DNA of 41,856 nt from Candidatus Yanofskybacteria bacterium RIFCSPHIGHO2_01_FULL_44_24 (GTDB taxonomy: Bacteria; Patescibacteriota; Minisyncoccia; 2-02-FULL-40-12; GWA2-44-9): contig MGJK01000005.1 of the NCBI GenBank assembly GCA_001794215.1, positions 1-41,856 on the forward strand, written 5' to 3'. Positions within the stretch are counted from its first letter, which is position 1; each line of letters opens with the position of its first letter. Both the position numbers and the translations under genes were made by a program. A model generated the notes under the pieces. That model searched no databases. It was not told the origin of the DNA and saw only the letters and a program-made list of their open reading frames with translations. Shown here in pieces: positions 9,393 through 19,277 of this stretch.

Positions 9393-10180
9393 TATTTTAT
9401 TTTTGATGTTATTTCTAAAATCTTAACAAATTCCTCCTTATTTACGCTTGCCCCGCCGACTAAAACTCCGCTGAATTCTTTGCGGTTCAGAAAATCAGCC
9501 GCATTCTTAGAACTAACTGAGCCGCCGTATAACACCCTCGGCAAATTTCTAATTTCTAATTTCCAATTTCCAATCAATACATCCCTGATTATATTGACCG
9601 ATTCAAGAGAGGAGTCGGGTGTATCAGGTTTAGCGCCCGGATTAGTGCTGATAGCCCAAACCGGTTCATAGGCAATCAGGCACCGTTTTATCTGATCAGG
9701 TCCAAGACCTTTAAATGTTTTCAGAACCTGATCCTCTATGAATTTGCCAAACCCTCCGTCCCGTACCTTCTCTCCGATGCAAACAACAGGCGTTAAACCA
9801 TTTTCTATGGCAGTCTTTAGTTTATGATTGACCACCTCGTCTGATTCTCCTAGTTTCCAACGTCTTTCAGAGTGTCCGATAATGACATAATCCACCCCGA
9901 GCCGTTTTAGCATCGGACCGGAAATTTCTCCGGTTAAAGCGGTTTTGTCTTCTGCGGCTATATCTTGTGCGCCCAAAAAAGCCTCATGTTCAAAGTGGGA
10001 CATTTGAAGAATTTTGGCAACTTCTTCCATGAAAACAAAGGGGGGACAAAAGACTAACGATAGCTCCCTGAAATCACCCAAAGAATCAAGATAATCATTC
10101 GTAAAATCTAATATCTCCTGCGCCTGAGCAAGAGACTCGGGATGGTTCTTCCAATTAGCGATGATAGTTTTTTTAGCCAT
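9392..10180 (-). CDS. tpiA: Triosephosphate isomerase
   Basis: MAKKTIIANWKNHPESLAQ start at 10180 (ORF track start 10231 is too long); VIIGHSERR, LIAYEPVWAIST, VLYGGSVSSKNAADF; TAATG overlap with pgk. Confidence 0.95.
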   Translation of the reverse strand: MAKKTIIANWKNHPESLAQAQEILDFTNDYLDSLGDFRELSLVFCPPFVFMEEVAKILQMSHFEHEAFLGAQDIAAEDKTALTGEISGPMLKRLGVDYVIIGHSERRWKLGESDEVVNHKLKTAIENGLTPVVCIGEKVRDGGFGKFIEDQVLKTFKGLGPDQIKRCLIAYEPVWAISTNPGAKPDTPDSSLESVNIIRDVLIGNWKLEIRNLPRVLYGGSVSSKNAADFLNRKEFSGVLVGGASVNKEEFVKILEITSKIK

Positions 10181-10187
10181 ATTATTC

Positions 10188-10793
10188 TTAATGCCTTCTA
10201 TGTTTAAAGACGTACCAAACGACCCCAGCACATAATAATATTACAATAAAAACATCGGCCTGCCTAAAGTAGTCATGCAAAAGCCCCCAGTTCTCTCCGG
10301 CCTTAAACCCTATAAAAGCGAGGGTTAGGTTCCAAGGAAGCGCCCCAAAAAAAGTCAGAATTACAAACTTTTTAAAGTCTACAAGAGCAATGCCGGCAGG
10401 TAAAGAGATGAATGTCCTGATAACCGGCAGCATCCTTGAAAAAAATACAGCACTGGATCCGTACTTTTTGAACCAGGCATCCCCTCTTTCTATATCCTTT
10501 TTGTGTATCAAAAAATATTTGCCATAACGCTCCACTATCCACCGGCCGCCGCTTTTGCCAATCCAATATAAAATAAGGGAGCCGGTTAAGTTAGCCAAGG
10601 TAGCTAAAATAACCACTGGCCAAAAACTGAATCTTCCTATAGCAGCTAAAAAACCAGAGAAAGGAATAACAACTTCTGAAGGAATCGGAATGGCGGCGCT
10701 CTCAACAACCGATAAAACAAAAACGCCGGCATAGCCGGTTTTATCAATAAAAGATAGAGCGAAACTGCTGATATAAGATAATAGGGCCGACAT
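10188..10793 (-). CDS. DedA family membrane protein
   Basis: 201 aa; GYAGVFVLSVVESAAIPIPSEVVIPFSGFLA, FFSRMLPVIRTFISLPAGIALV. Confidence 0.9.
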   Translation of the reverse strand: MSALLSYISSFALSFIDKTGYAGVFVLSVVESAAIPIPSEVVIPFSGFLAAIGRFSFWPVVILATLANLTGSLILYWIGKSGGRWIVERYGKYFLIHKKDIERGDAWFKKYGSSAVFFSRMLPVIRTFISLPAGIALVDFKKFVILTFFGALPWNLTLAFIGFKAGENWGLLHDYFRQADVFIVILLCAGVVWYVFKHRRH

Positions 10794-11801
10794 TTAAATT
10801 TTCACATTTCTAAGAATCTCTGCCGATTCATCGGGATCAACCACATTAATCTCTATGCCCGTACCTATTTCGAATCCGGCATCAATCTTTAAATGAGGAA
10901 TTATTTCCATATGCCAATGATAAAAATCATGAAGATTAACTCCGAATTCCTCTCTGAAGGCTTTGTTCTCGGCTGATGGAGCGGTATGAATGAAAAAATT
11001 AAAAGACGGCTTCTTGAGGGCTATTTTCATTTTTTGAAGAGATACATAAAAAGCGTCGGCAAACGACGGGTCCTTGGCATCCGGCATTTTATCAAAGTGG
11101 GCGTGGCTTTCTTTCGGAAATATCCTTATTTCATAGGGATATTTGGAAACGAACGGCGAGAATGCTACGAAGTCATCGTTTTCGTAAACTATTCTCTTTT
11201 TCTGCTTTGACTCCCAATCTAATAATACATCATAGACCCTCTTCCCGTATTTCCTATAATAACGAAACGACCCGTAAAGACTCCGCGATATGTCAGGCGG
11301 AAGAATCGGGGTAGAAATTATCTGGGAATGGGTATGATAAATACTCGCCCCGGCTTCCCGGCCATGATTATGAAAAATCACGCTATACCCTCCGTATTCC
11401 TGAGCTGAAAGCTCTTTGTACCTTCTTTTATAGACCTGGATCGCCTTTACCAACTCCTCCCTCGAGAATTCATCGAATCCTTTATCATGATCTCGAAAAA
11501 CTATTACCTCATGATCTCCCACCGCCAGTTGTATCTTAAACGGACCATATTCGTATTCCGGTTTAAAAGGACCCGGTCTGACGGCCGGATATTTATTCTT
11601 GATCACCGCCGCCCACCAGTCTTTTCCGGAGGGTTCGGCCCAAACTACTTCCTGTTCTCCGATTTTAGTTTCCTCAAAGGGGCAGTCTTCTTTCGGCTGA
11701 TAAAATTCGAATCTTGACTTAGAAGTTAAGTTTTTCCCCCGCTCAGTCGCGAAAAGAACCCACTCGCCGGAAACCAGATCTTGTCGAAATTCGTTTAACA
11801 C
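10794..11801 (-). CDS. galT: Galactose-1-phosphate uridylyltransferase-like (HIT superfamily)
   Basis: 335 aa; FRQDLVSGEWVLFATER, NHGREAGASIYHTHSQIISTP, FYHWHMEIIPHL. Confidence 0.88.
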   Translation of the reverse strand: MLNEFRQDLVSGEWVLFATERGKNLTSKSRFEFYQPKEDCPFEETKIGEQEVVWAEPSGKDWWAAVIKNKYPAVRPGPFKPEYEYGPFKIQLAVGDHEVIVFRDHDKGFDEFSREELVKAIQVYKRRYKELSAQEYGGYSVIFHNHGREAGASIYHTHSQIISTPILPPDISRSLYGSFRYYRKYGKRVYDVLLDWESKQKKRIVYENDDFVAFSPFVSKYPYEIRIFPKESHAHFDKMPDAKDPSFADAFYVSLQKMKIALKKPSFNFFIHTAPSAENKAFREEFGVNLHDFYHWHMEIIPHLKIDAGFEIGTGIEINVVDPDESAEILRNVKI

Positions 11802-11848
11802 CTAAACTTACAACTTACAACTTACGACTTACAACAAATATCTTGTCG

Positions 11849-12589
11849 TCAGTCGTTAGCCGTTGGTCGTTGGTTGTATTTTCCTCTCATTAGATTCCAT
11901 CTGATGATCACCGTTTCCCATAAAACCTGAATGTAAGCCTTCAATCCCACCTTGGAGTTAGGATCGTTTTTCCAGTCTACGGGGAGTTCTTTGATTTTAT
12001 GTCCGAACTTTCGGGCTAAGGCCAAGGCTTCTATATCAAACCCCCATCGGTTAATAGTGAGCTTGGGGAAAATATCCTGGACAGCTTTGGCGGTAAAAAG
12101 CTTAAATCCTCTTTGGGTATCCTGAATACCCGGTACGGCCATAGCCTGAATGAACAAATTGCCCATTTTACCGGCAACTCTTCTCCATAATGGCTCGCTC
12201 CCCGATGCAACCTTATGTCCAGCAACCCCGATTGAGCCGATAATGACTCCGTAACCCTGATTCACATAGGGAATAAACCGATCCAGATGGTCTGCCGAAG
12301 TGGAGTTATCAGCATCAGTGAAAAGGCGCAAATCCCCCTTGGCCTGTAACATCCCCTGCCTTACGACATAGCCTTTTCCGTGGTTTTCTTTGTTATCTAT
12401 CAGGCGCAAACCGCTTATCGCCGGCACCATTCCTCTGACTATTTCGCCGGTATTATCTTTGGAACCGTCGCTCACGACAATTATTTCATAATCGTAATTT
12501 TGGCGCCTCAAATACTCATCGATAGACTTTAGTGTTAAAGAAATCCTTTTAGCCTCGTTATAGGCCGGGATCACAATTGATAAATGCAT
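11849..12589 (-). CDS. Glycosyltransferase family 2 (dolichyl-phosphate sugar synthase-like)
   Basis: 246 aa; LSIVIPAYNEAKRISLTLKSI, IIVVSDGSKDNTGEIV, LFTDADNSTSADHL, DTQRGFKLF. Confidence 0.92.
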   Translation of the reverse strand: MHLSIVIPAYNEAKRISLTLKSIDEYLRRQNYDYEIIVVSDGSKDNTGEIVRGMVPAISGLRLIDNKENHGKGYVVRQGMLQAKGDLRLFTDADNSTSADHLDRFIPYVNQGYGVIIGSIGVAGHKVASGSEPLWRRVAGKMGNLFIQAMAVPGIQDTQRGFKLFTAKAVQDIFPKLTINRWGFDIEALALARKFGHKIKELPVDWKNDPNSKVGLKAYIQVLWETVIIRWNLMRGKYNQRPTAND

Positions 12590-12663
12590 ATATACATATT
12601 ATATAGTAGCTCTTGTAAAACCGAAAGTTGACTAAACAGAATGAATAACGTATTCTCCCACCG

Positions 12664-13542
12664 ATGAACTTCCCAATAGTAAAAGTAGCCAAAGGGAACA
12701 AAGACTACCCGCGCGTCTTATCTGAGATTCATGATAGTCCCGAAGTCCTATATTGCAGAGGCAATCTTAAACTGCTGAATACGTCCTGTTTTGCGGTGGT
12801 AGGAACAAGGAAATTGACCGCATACGGCAAAGAGTCGGCCAGACTATTGAGCTCTGATTTAGCAAGAAATGGCTTTACTATAGTAAGCGGGCTGGCTCTT
12901 GGCATAGACGCGGTAGCTCACCAATCTGCCCTTGATGCAGGCGGGAAAACTATAGCCGTGCTCGGATCCGGAGTGGATGACGAAAATATATACCCTAAAA
13001 CGAATTTCCAATTAGGCATGGACGTACTCCGGAAAGAAGGCCTGATCGTTTCCGAATATCCGGCTGGTTTTCATGCCAACGAAAAAACGTTTCCCCAAAG
13101 AAACAGAATAATCAGCGGTTTATCAGTCGGGGTTTTGATTATTGAAGCCGACAAAGAAAGCGGGTCCCTGATTACGGCTCGATGCGCCCTTGACCAGAAT
13201 CGGGACGTCTTCGCCGTTCCCGGGAGTATTTTCTCCTCAAAGTCGATCGGACCTAACGGGCTGATCCAGCAGGGCGCTAAATTAGTTTCTTCAGCCGAAG
13301 ATATTATCAATGAATACGGACAAAATCTGAATTTATCTGATTCCAAAAAAATCAATATATCCACAAAGAATCCTGTCCAGAAACAGATTCTTGATATACT
13401 GGATAGTAAAGGCGCCCTGCATGCCGATGAAATAATACGAGAATCCAAGTTTGAACCAAAAGAAATAATTACGGCATTGTCCATGCTTGAGATAGAAGGT
13501 TATGTAAAAAACTACGGGGACGGAAAATATATGAAGACCTAG
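12664..13542 (+). CDS. dprA: DNA-processing protein DprA
   Basis: 292 aa; FAVVGTRKLTAYGKESARLLSSDLARNGFTIVSGLALGIDAVAHQSAL, FPQRNRIISGLSVGVLIIEA. Confidence 0.95.
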   Translation: MNFPIVKVAKGNKDYPRVLSEIHDSPEVLYCRGNLKLLNTSCFAVVGTRKLTAYGKESARLLSSDLARNGFTIVSGLALGIDAVAHQSALDAGGKTIAVLGSGVDDENIYPKTNFQLGMDVLRKEGLIVSEYPAGFHANEKTFPQRNRIISGLSVGVLIIEADKESGSLITARCALDQNRDVFAVPGSIFSSKSIGPNGLIQQGAKLVSSAEDIINEYGQNLNLSDSKKINISTKNPVQKQILDILDSKGALHADEIIRESKFEPKEIITALSMLEIEGYVKNYGDGKYMKT

Positions 13543-13551
13543 AGAGCCTCC

Positions 13552-15573
13552 ATGAATTTAATCATAGTCGAATCTCCAACTAAAGCTAAAACTATATCCC
13601 GTTTTCTGGGAGATGATTTTTTAGTTGCTTCGTCATACGGACACGTCCGAGATCTTCCTAAGGGTGAATTGGGAGTAGACACGGAGAAAGATTTCACGCC
13701 CAAATATATCATCCCGACAAAAGCTCGGAAGAATCTGACCTCTCTCAAAAAAAGCGCCCAGAAATCAGACAAGATCATTTTGGCAACCGACGAGGATCGG
13801 GAAGGAGAATCGATAGCCTGGCATCTAAGCGAGGCTATCGGCCTATCCGGAAAAAATCCAAAAACCAAACCCAAAAAAGAGGTTCAAAGAATCGTTTTTC
13901 ACGAGATTACTAAAAAAGCCATTGATTCGGCCCTAAAGAACCCCCGGCAAATAGACGCCAACTTGGTGGACGCCCAGCAGGCAAGGAGAATATTAGACCG
14001 ATTGGTGGGCTACAAACTTTCTCCTTTTCTATGGAAGAAGGTCGCCCGCGGACTTTCTGCCGGACGCGTCCAGTCTGTAGCTTTGAGATTGATCGTTGAA
14101 AGAGAGCAGGAAATAGAAAAATTTAAACCCGAAGAGTACTGGTCCGTAACTGCTTTTCTCGGCTCAAAAGATAAGGTATTCCCGGCCGATCTAACGATGA
14201 TCGGCGATAAAAATGTCGGGAAATTAGATATTAAAAACGAAGACCGGGCCGCATCAATCGTTAAAGATCTCGCGGGCGCAGATTACATGGTCAAGAACGT
14301 GGAAAAAAACGAAATGTCCCGATCCCCCTTTCCTCCCTTTACTACCAGCACCCTTCAGCAGGACGGCGCTAAGAAACTGCGCTTCTCGGCTAAACAAACG
14401 ATGGTAATAGCCCAGCAATTATACGAAGGCGTTGATATAGGAAAAGAGGGTTCGGTCGGTCTCATCACCTACATGAGGACCGATTCCTTAAACCTTTCCG
14501 AAGATTCTCTTAGCGAAGCCAAGAATTATATTATTGAAGAATTCGGTGAAAAATATCTTGAGCAAAGAAGATATAAAACTAAATCTAAATCGGCCCAGGA
14601 AGCCCACGAAGCGATAAGGCCGACTGATCCGAGCAGGCATCCAGACAGCATAAAACAATTCCTGACGCCCCAGCAGTTGAGGCTTTATACAATGATATGG
14701 AACAGGTTCATGGCTTCTCAGATGTCTAAAGCCGTCTTTGATAACGCCGGGATCGATATAGCCGCAAAACAATATACCTTCCGAGCCAACGGATCAGTGT
14801 TAAAATTCGACGGATTTTTAAAAATATATCCGACTAAATTTGAAGAGAACGAGCTTCCCACGGTGCAAGTCCAAGAGAAACTTGATCTTCAAGAGCTGAA
14901 ACCGGAACAACATTTTACCAAGCCGCCCGCCCGCTACAATGAGGCTTCGCTGATCAAGATTTTAGAAAAAGAAGGGATCGGCCGGCCATCAACTTATGCC
15001 CCGATCATATCAACTATTTTGTACCGAAATTACGTAAATAAAGATAAATCAAGATATTTTCATCCGACCGAAATAGGAACCCTGGTAAATAACGTCTTAG
15101 TGGCCCATTTCCCTGAAATTGTTGATATCAAATTCACCTCGAAACTCGAAAATGAACTTGACGACATTGCCATGGGCAAGATAGGCTGGGTTCCAGTTGT
15201 AAAAGAATTTTATAACCCATTCTCGAAATTACTCGCAACCAAATACGAGGAAGTTTCTAAAGAAGAGGTTACTCAAATGGAAAAAACGGATTTGAAATGC
15301 GAAAAGTGCGGATCGGATATGGTCGTTAAAATGGGCCGATACGGTAAATTTACCGCCTGCTCTAATTTCCCGACCTGCAAAAATATCCTGAAAGACAATA
15401 AGTCCGCCGTTGAACCGGAAAAAACCGGAGAAAAGTGCGATAAGTGCGGAGAGGGAGAGATGGTCGTTCGGACCGGCCGTTTCGGAAAATTTATCGCTTG
15501 CAGCCGGTACCCTAAATGTAAAAACACGAAAAAGATAGCTCCTGCGACAACGTCAGAACCGGAAAAAAATTAA
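13552..15573 (+). CDS. topA: DNA topoisomerase I
   Basis: 673 aa; MNLIIVESPTKAKTISRFLG, TDEDREGESIAWHLSEA, GLITYMRTDSLNLS; two C-terminal four-Cys zinc ribbons (KCEKCGSDMVVKMGRYGKFTACSNFPTC; KCDKCGEGEMVVRTGRFGKFIACSRYPKC). Confidence 0.97.
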   Translation: MNLIIVESPTKAKTISRFLGDDFLVASSYGHVRDLPKGELGVDTEKDFTPKYIIPTKARKNLTSLKKSAQKSDKIILATDEDREGESIAWHLSEAIGLSGKNPKTKPKKEVQRIVFHEITKKAIDSALKNPRQIDANLVDAQQARRILDRLVGYKLSPFLWKKVARGLSAGRVQSVALRLIVEREQEIEKFKPEEYWSVTAFLGSKDKVFPADLTMIGDKNVGKLDIKNEDRAASIVKDLAGADYMVKNVEKNEMSRSPFPPFTTSTLQQDGAKKLRFSAKQTMVIAQQLYEGVDIGKEGSVGLITYMRTDSLNLSEDSLSEAKNYIIEEFGEKYLEQRRYKTKSKSAQEAHEAIRPTDPSRHPDSIKQFLTPQQLRLYTMIWNRFMASQMSKAVFDNAGIDIAAKQYTFRANGSVLKFDGFLKIYPTKFEENELPTVQVQEKLDLQELKPEQHFTKPPARYNEASLIKILEKEGIGRPSTYAPIISTILYRNYVNKDKSRYFHPTEIGTLVNNVLVAHFPEIVDIKFTSKLENELDDIAMGKIGWVPVVKEFYNPFSKLLATKYEEVSKEEVTQMEKTDLKCEKCGSDMVVKMGRYGKFTACSNFPTCKNILKDNKSAVEPEKTGEKCDKCGEGEMVVRTGRFGKFIACSRYPKCKNTKKIAPATTSEPEKN

Positions 15574-15596
15574 AAAAGACCCCAAGGGGTCTTTTT
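15573..15596. terminator. Intrinsic terminator between topA and the convergent gene
   Basis: AAAAAGACCCC-AA-GGGGTCTTTTT. Confidence 0.85.
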
Positions 15597-15600
15597 ATCT

Positions 15601-16623
15601 TTAGTAATTCGTGGTTCTGAACACCGGCTGGAAGAGCCAATCTTTTTTAGGACATACCTCGCTCAAAACACATTTGGAACAATTCGGCTTGGTCATTTCC
15701 GGACAGTACCGACGGGCGCTCCACATCAGAAAATCTATTTCACTCATCGGCTTGCCGGATAAATCTATAACCCTGCCAACCGCATCGAAAACCTTCTGCC
15801 TGATCGCTTTCTCAACACTGGGCATCACATAGCCTCTTGATGCAATCAGCCGATCTTCTGCGGGATACAGATCCACTAATCCGAGCCTCAAAGCCACCCT
15901 CATTAAATGGTAATCGACAATCGGATTCCACTTTTCTTCACTATTAACTCTTAAAAATCTCTCGGGACGATTAGACAGGATCATGGCCAGAAGAAGATTC
16001 TTCTTGGCCAGCTCGTCCTTGTCATAGCCCGGCAGATTCTTTGTCTGCCTCAAAAAGAAGCTAAGGGGTCTTTTTTGGCTATTGGCGAAACTGACTAAAG
16101 ACTCGACCGGCGAATCGGTAAACCGGCTCATGAACTTTCCGTAATCCACGGCCATCTGATGACGGATCGTTAAGTCCTGAAAACCTGCATTCTCGGGAAA
16201 CCACGCGCAAAAATCTAAAAATGACAGCTTGGCTAAATTCTGAGGATCGAAAAACTCCGGCCCCTTTTCTCGATAAACCTTCATCGACAAAACCGATAAT
16301 AGATCAGAGCCCTTTAAGACCTTCCCGTCGATTTCTTTTACCAACGGCTCAACGTACCCGCCTATATCGCCGATCCAGAAACCGTAATTCTGCATAGTAA
16401 CGGCAAAAAAGAAATTTATAACTCCAGGGGCGTTGAGGGGCGGATATTTATCGCTCTCGACTACCTCTTGATTATCCTTATGGTAAGAATAGAAATTCAA
16501 CTTAGCCCGCGAAGTATCGATGCTTCTCACTTTAGCGGCAAAACGCTCTATCTGTTTCTGATTGATCCGAGCCAATTCGTCCTCCTTTTTCTTAATTGAA
16601 AAAAAACTGATAGTAGAGTACAT
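15601..16623 (-). CDS. Uncharacterised protein resembling HhH-GPD glycosylase / queuosine-salvage fold, with Cys4 Fe-S-like C-terminus
   Basis: 340 aa; GVINFFFAVTMQNYGFWIGDIGGYVEPLV, WNPIVDYHLMRVALRLGLVD, C-terminal C-x7-C-x2-C-x5-C (CPEMTKPNCSKCVLSEVC). Confidence 0.55.
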   Translation of the reverse strand: MYSTISFFSIKKKEDELARINQKQIERFAAKVRSIDTSRAKLNFYSYHKDNQEVVESDKYPPLNAPGVINFFFAVTMQNYGFWIGDIGGYVEPLVKEIDGKVLKGSDLLSVLSMKVYREKGPEFFDPQNLAKLSFLDFCAWFPENAGFQDLTIRHQMAVDYGKFMSRFTDSPVESLVSFANSQKRPLSFFLRQTKNLPGYDKDELAKKNLLLAMILSNRPERFLRVNSEEKWNPIVDYHLMRVALRLGLVDLYPAEDRLIASRGYVMPSVEKAIRQKVFDAVGRVIDLSGKPMSEIDFLMWSARRYCPEMTKPNCSKCVLSEVCPKKDWLFQPVFRTTNY

Positions 16624-16644
16624 TTATTCTATTAAGCTGTCAAA

Positions 16645-18387
16645 ATGACCGAGCTATTACAACAAATAATCAGCAACCCGGCATATAATGATGAGGGTAA
16701 GGCATTAATCGGGAAGGCGTTTGATTTTGCAGAAACGGCCCATCGGGGCCAGAAGAGGCTTTCAGGCGAAGATTACATAAATCACCCTCTCCATGCGGCA
16801 TACTTTCTCTCGGAACTCGGACTTGATGCCGTAACCGTCGCCGGGGCCTTACTCCACGATACCGTTGAAGACACGCCTCTTAACTCCAAGTTAATTCAGG
16901 AGCAATTCGGAAAGGAAGTGGCATTTTTAGTTGACGGGGTTACGAAATTAGGAAAAATAGAATATGCTTCTCGCGACGGCTTGAACAAAAAGGATATGGA
17001 TTACGCCCGGCATCTCAGTTCGTTGAAGAAAATGTTTTTCGCGATGGCAGAGGATATCCGGGTTATCCTTATAAAACTTGCCGATAGATACCATAACATG
17101 GAGACGCTCAGGTATCAGAACAAACAAGATCAACAGAGAATCGCCCTTGAAACCCTGGAAATATATGCCCCTATAGCCGGCCGCCTCGGAATGGGCCGTC
17201 TTAAAGGACAACTCGAAGATCTTGCCTTTCCTTATGTTTATCCCGATGAGTATTCGAAGTTCGTAAAAATGGTAAAGGATAAATATGCCGATACCAACAA
17301 ATACATAGAGAGAACGAAGCCCGTCATCAAAAAACATCTTACCGATGCGGGCATAGAGGTTCTGGATATGCATTCCCGCTCAAAGCACTACTTCAGCCTT
17401 TACCAGAAATTGAAAAACAGAAACTTAGAATTGGACAAGGTTTTTGACCTGGTAGCCATGCGAGTCATAGTTCCGGATATCAAATCATGCTACGAAGCAT
17501 TGGGGGTTATACATAAATATTACAAACCCTTTCCAGGCCTTATAAAAGATTACATAGCTCTGCCCAAGCCCAACGGCTATCAATCCCTTCACACGACGAT
17601 ATTCTGCGAAAAGGGCCGGGTCGTCGAAATCCAGATAAGAACCGAGGATATGCACGATCACGCCGAAAACGGTATCGCCGCTCACTGGGCTTACTCTGAG
17701 GGAGGAAAGAAGAAGGTCACTATTGCCGATAAGTACGAAATCCAATGGATTTCTCAACTGAAGAAATTCCTCAAAGAAACTAAACTGGGTGAAAGTTTTA
17801 CTAATCTGAAAATTGATTTCTTCAAAAACAGAATTTTTGCTTTTACCCCGAAGGGAGATGTTAAAGATTTACCCGAAGGAGCGACTCCGATAGATTTTGC
17901 CTACGCTATCCATTCCGATCTCGGCCATTCTGTAACCGGAGCCAAGGTTAACGGCAAGATGGTTCCGCTGGAATTTGGGCTTAAAAATGGCGACGTGGTG
18001 GAAATTATAAAGGGCAAAAATAAAAAGCCTTCTTTTGATTGGCTTGAGTTCGTAAAAACCACCGAAGCCAAAAGAAGGATCAAATCCTGGTTCAGAGAAA
18101 ACGAAGTTAAAAATAAATCTGCAGAAAAAGATTTACCGACAAGAAATAAGGTAAAAAAGAAAGCGGATTACGTTGAGAAAGTTAGCATCCCGGGAATACC
18201 CGTAATTCAAGGGCAAAGAGGATTACTATATAAAATTGCGAAATGCTGCCGTCCTGAAGTAGGAAGCAAAATAAAGGGCTACATGACTATCAACCGCGGA
18301 GTCAGTATACATTTAGCCACCTGCAAAAATATTAAGGACGTGGCCGGGAAAAGAATAATGTCGGCTGGGTGGGCGATCAAAAAATAG
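16645..18387 (+). CDS. Bifunctional (p)ppGpp synthetase/hydrolase RelA/SpoT, apparently without a C-terminal ACT domain
   Basis: 580 aa; HD domain AHRGQKRLSGEDYINHPLHAA...GALLHDTVEDT, synthetase KDYIALPKPNGYQSLHTTIF, TGS domain IFAFTPKGDVKDLPEGATPIDFAYAIHSDLGH. Confidence 0.95.
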   Translation: MTELLQQIISNPAYNDEGKALIGKAFDFAETAHRGQKRLSGEDYINHPLHAAYFLSELGLDAVTVAGALLHDTVEDTPLNSKLIQEQFGKEVAFLVDGVTKLGKIEYASRDGLNKKDMDYARHLSSLKKMFFAMAEDIRVILIKLADRYHNMETLRYQNKQDQQRIALETLEIYAPIAGRLGMGRLKGQLEDLAFPYVYPDEYSKFVKMVKDKYADTNKYIERTKPVIKKHLTDAGIEVLDMHSRSKHYFSLYQKLKNRNLELDKVFDLVAMRVIVPDIKSCYEALGVIHKYYKPFPGLIKDYIALPKPNGYQSLHTTIFCEKGRVVEIQIRTEDMHDHAENGIAAHWAYSEGGKKKVTIADKYEIQWISQLKKFLKETKLGESFTNLKIDFFKNRIFAFTPKGDVKDLPEGATPIDFAYAIHSDLGHSVTGAKVNGKMVPLEFGLKNGDVVEIIKGKNKKPSFDWLEFVKTTEAKRRIKSWFRENEVKNKSAEKDLPTRNKVKKKADYVEKVSIPGIPVIQGQRGLLYKIAKCCRPEVGSKIKGYMTINRGVSIHLATCKNIKDVAGKRIMSAGWAIKK

Positions 18388-18397
18388 GCGCTCAAAA

Positions 18398-18553
18398 ACC
18401 TGCCCACCCTCAGCACGTCTCCGGCTGCTCCTGCGGCAACCTCAACTATGTTCGCCCTGCCCTTTCAGAACCAAGCAAAGGGCAGGGTCTCAAATGCTTC
18501 AGATGGGCAGGTCTTCTCGCTCAGGTTGTTTTAAACAGGCAAGACCTGTTTAA
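18398..18553. other. Structured intergenic region with nested stem-loops
   Basis: ACCTGCCCA (18398-18406)/TGGGCAGGT (18504-18512) encloses CCCTGCCCTTT (18455-18465)/AAAGGGCAGGG (18477-18487); then TTAAACAGG/CCTGTTTAA hairpin (18531-18553). Confidence 0.55.
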
Positions 18554-18572
18554 TGAATCGGGAACAGAAAAG

Positions 18573-18614
18573 CCCCACACCGATGAAGCAAGTATGTTGC
18601 TTTTCTGTGTGGGG
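18573..18614 (-). terminator. Intrinsic terminator of the minus-strand 127-aa gene
   Basis: Minus strand: CCCCACAC...GTGTGGGG followed by CTTTTCTGTT. Confidence 0.65.
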
Positions 18615-18998
18615 TCACCACGCGATCTGATCTTCCTCCTCCGAGGGTCGGTATTCCCGCCCCTTCCAAATGGACGTTACTATGACGATGCCGACAATGC
18701 CATCCCGCTCATCGTCAAAGGCGACGAATCGCCATTCGCCATTTTTAGAATTGAAAAATCTGACATCCTCTCGGCCATAATTGATCAGCTGATGGACGCG
18801 CTGAAGCTTAGGAAGCTCGACTTCACGAGATCTACGAAGCGTCATCTCGAACTTCTGACGCCACTCGTCCTCGGAAGTTGGCATCCGATCGAACTCATCG
18901 ACGGCTCTCCATCTCTCCTTGAACCGTTCGAGAGAATGACCCGTAATGAATAGGAAGGATTTTCTTATTTTAAGCTTTTTTCCGGGCCGTTGGATCAC
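18615..18998 (-). CDS. Hypothetical protein, 127 aa (GTG start)
   Basis: ORF with AAAAAGGAGG Shine-Dalgarno 7 nt upstream and its own promoter; FLFITGHSLERFKERWRAV...WRFVAFDDERDGIVGIVIVTSIW. Confidence 0.75.
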   Translation of the reverse strand: MIQRPGKKLKIRKSFLFITGHSLERFKERWRAVDEFDRMPTSEDEWRQKFEMTLRRSREVELPKLQRVHQLINYGREDVRFFNSKNGEWRFVAFDDERDGIVGIVIVTSIWKGREYRPSEEEDQIAW

Positions 18999-19018
18999 GG
19001 TACTGCCTCCTTTTTGCT

Positions 19019-19047
19019 ATTATATCATACTTTTAAAATAAAATCAA
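19019..19047 (-). promoter_or_regulatory. Promoter for the 127-aa gene
   Basis: Minus strand TTGATT (19042-19047), 17-nt spacer, TATAAT (19019-19024). Confidence 0.7.
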
Positions 19048-19094
19048 GAGTCTTTTTCAAAGTACTATATCCGTGAAGACTTTATAAACCAAAT

Positions 19095-19205
19095 ACCAAA
19101 CGAAGCCTTAACCCATGAAGGGATTTACGGAAATCGACTGGATTGAGTAAAAGGTGAAATTTCAGTAGAAATTTACACCGTGCCCTGAATGGGTTAGGAC
19201 GGAGC
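19095..19205 (-). other. Structured dispersed element, copy A
   Basis: 111 nt, gap-free alignment to 36176-36286(+); outer stem plus two hairpins maintained by compensatory changes. Confidence 0.75.
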
Positions 19206-19277
19206 ATCTTTATGGCGTGCCTCGAATAAGCCAAGGCTGAGTGACTTTATGATGTGCCCCTCGACTATGCTCAGGAC

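Noticed and set aside
18369-18953. 194-aa plus ORF
   Set aside because: Covers the hairpin cluster and is antisense to a better-supported minus gene with its own promoter, SD and terminator.
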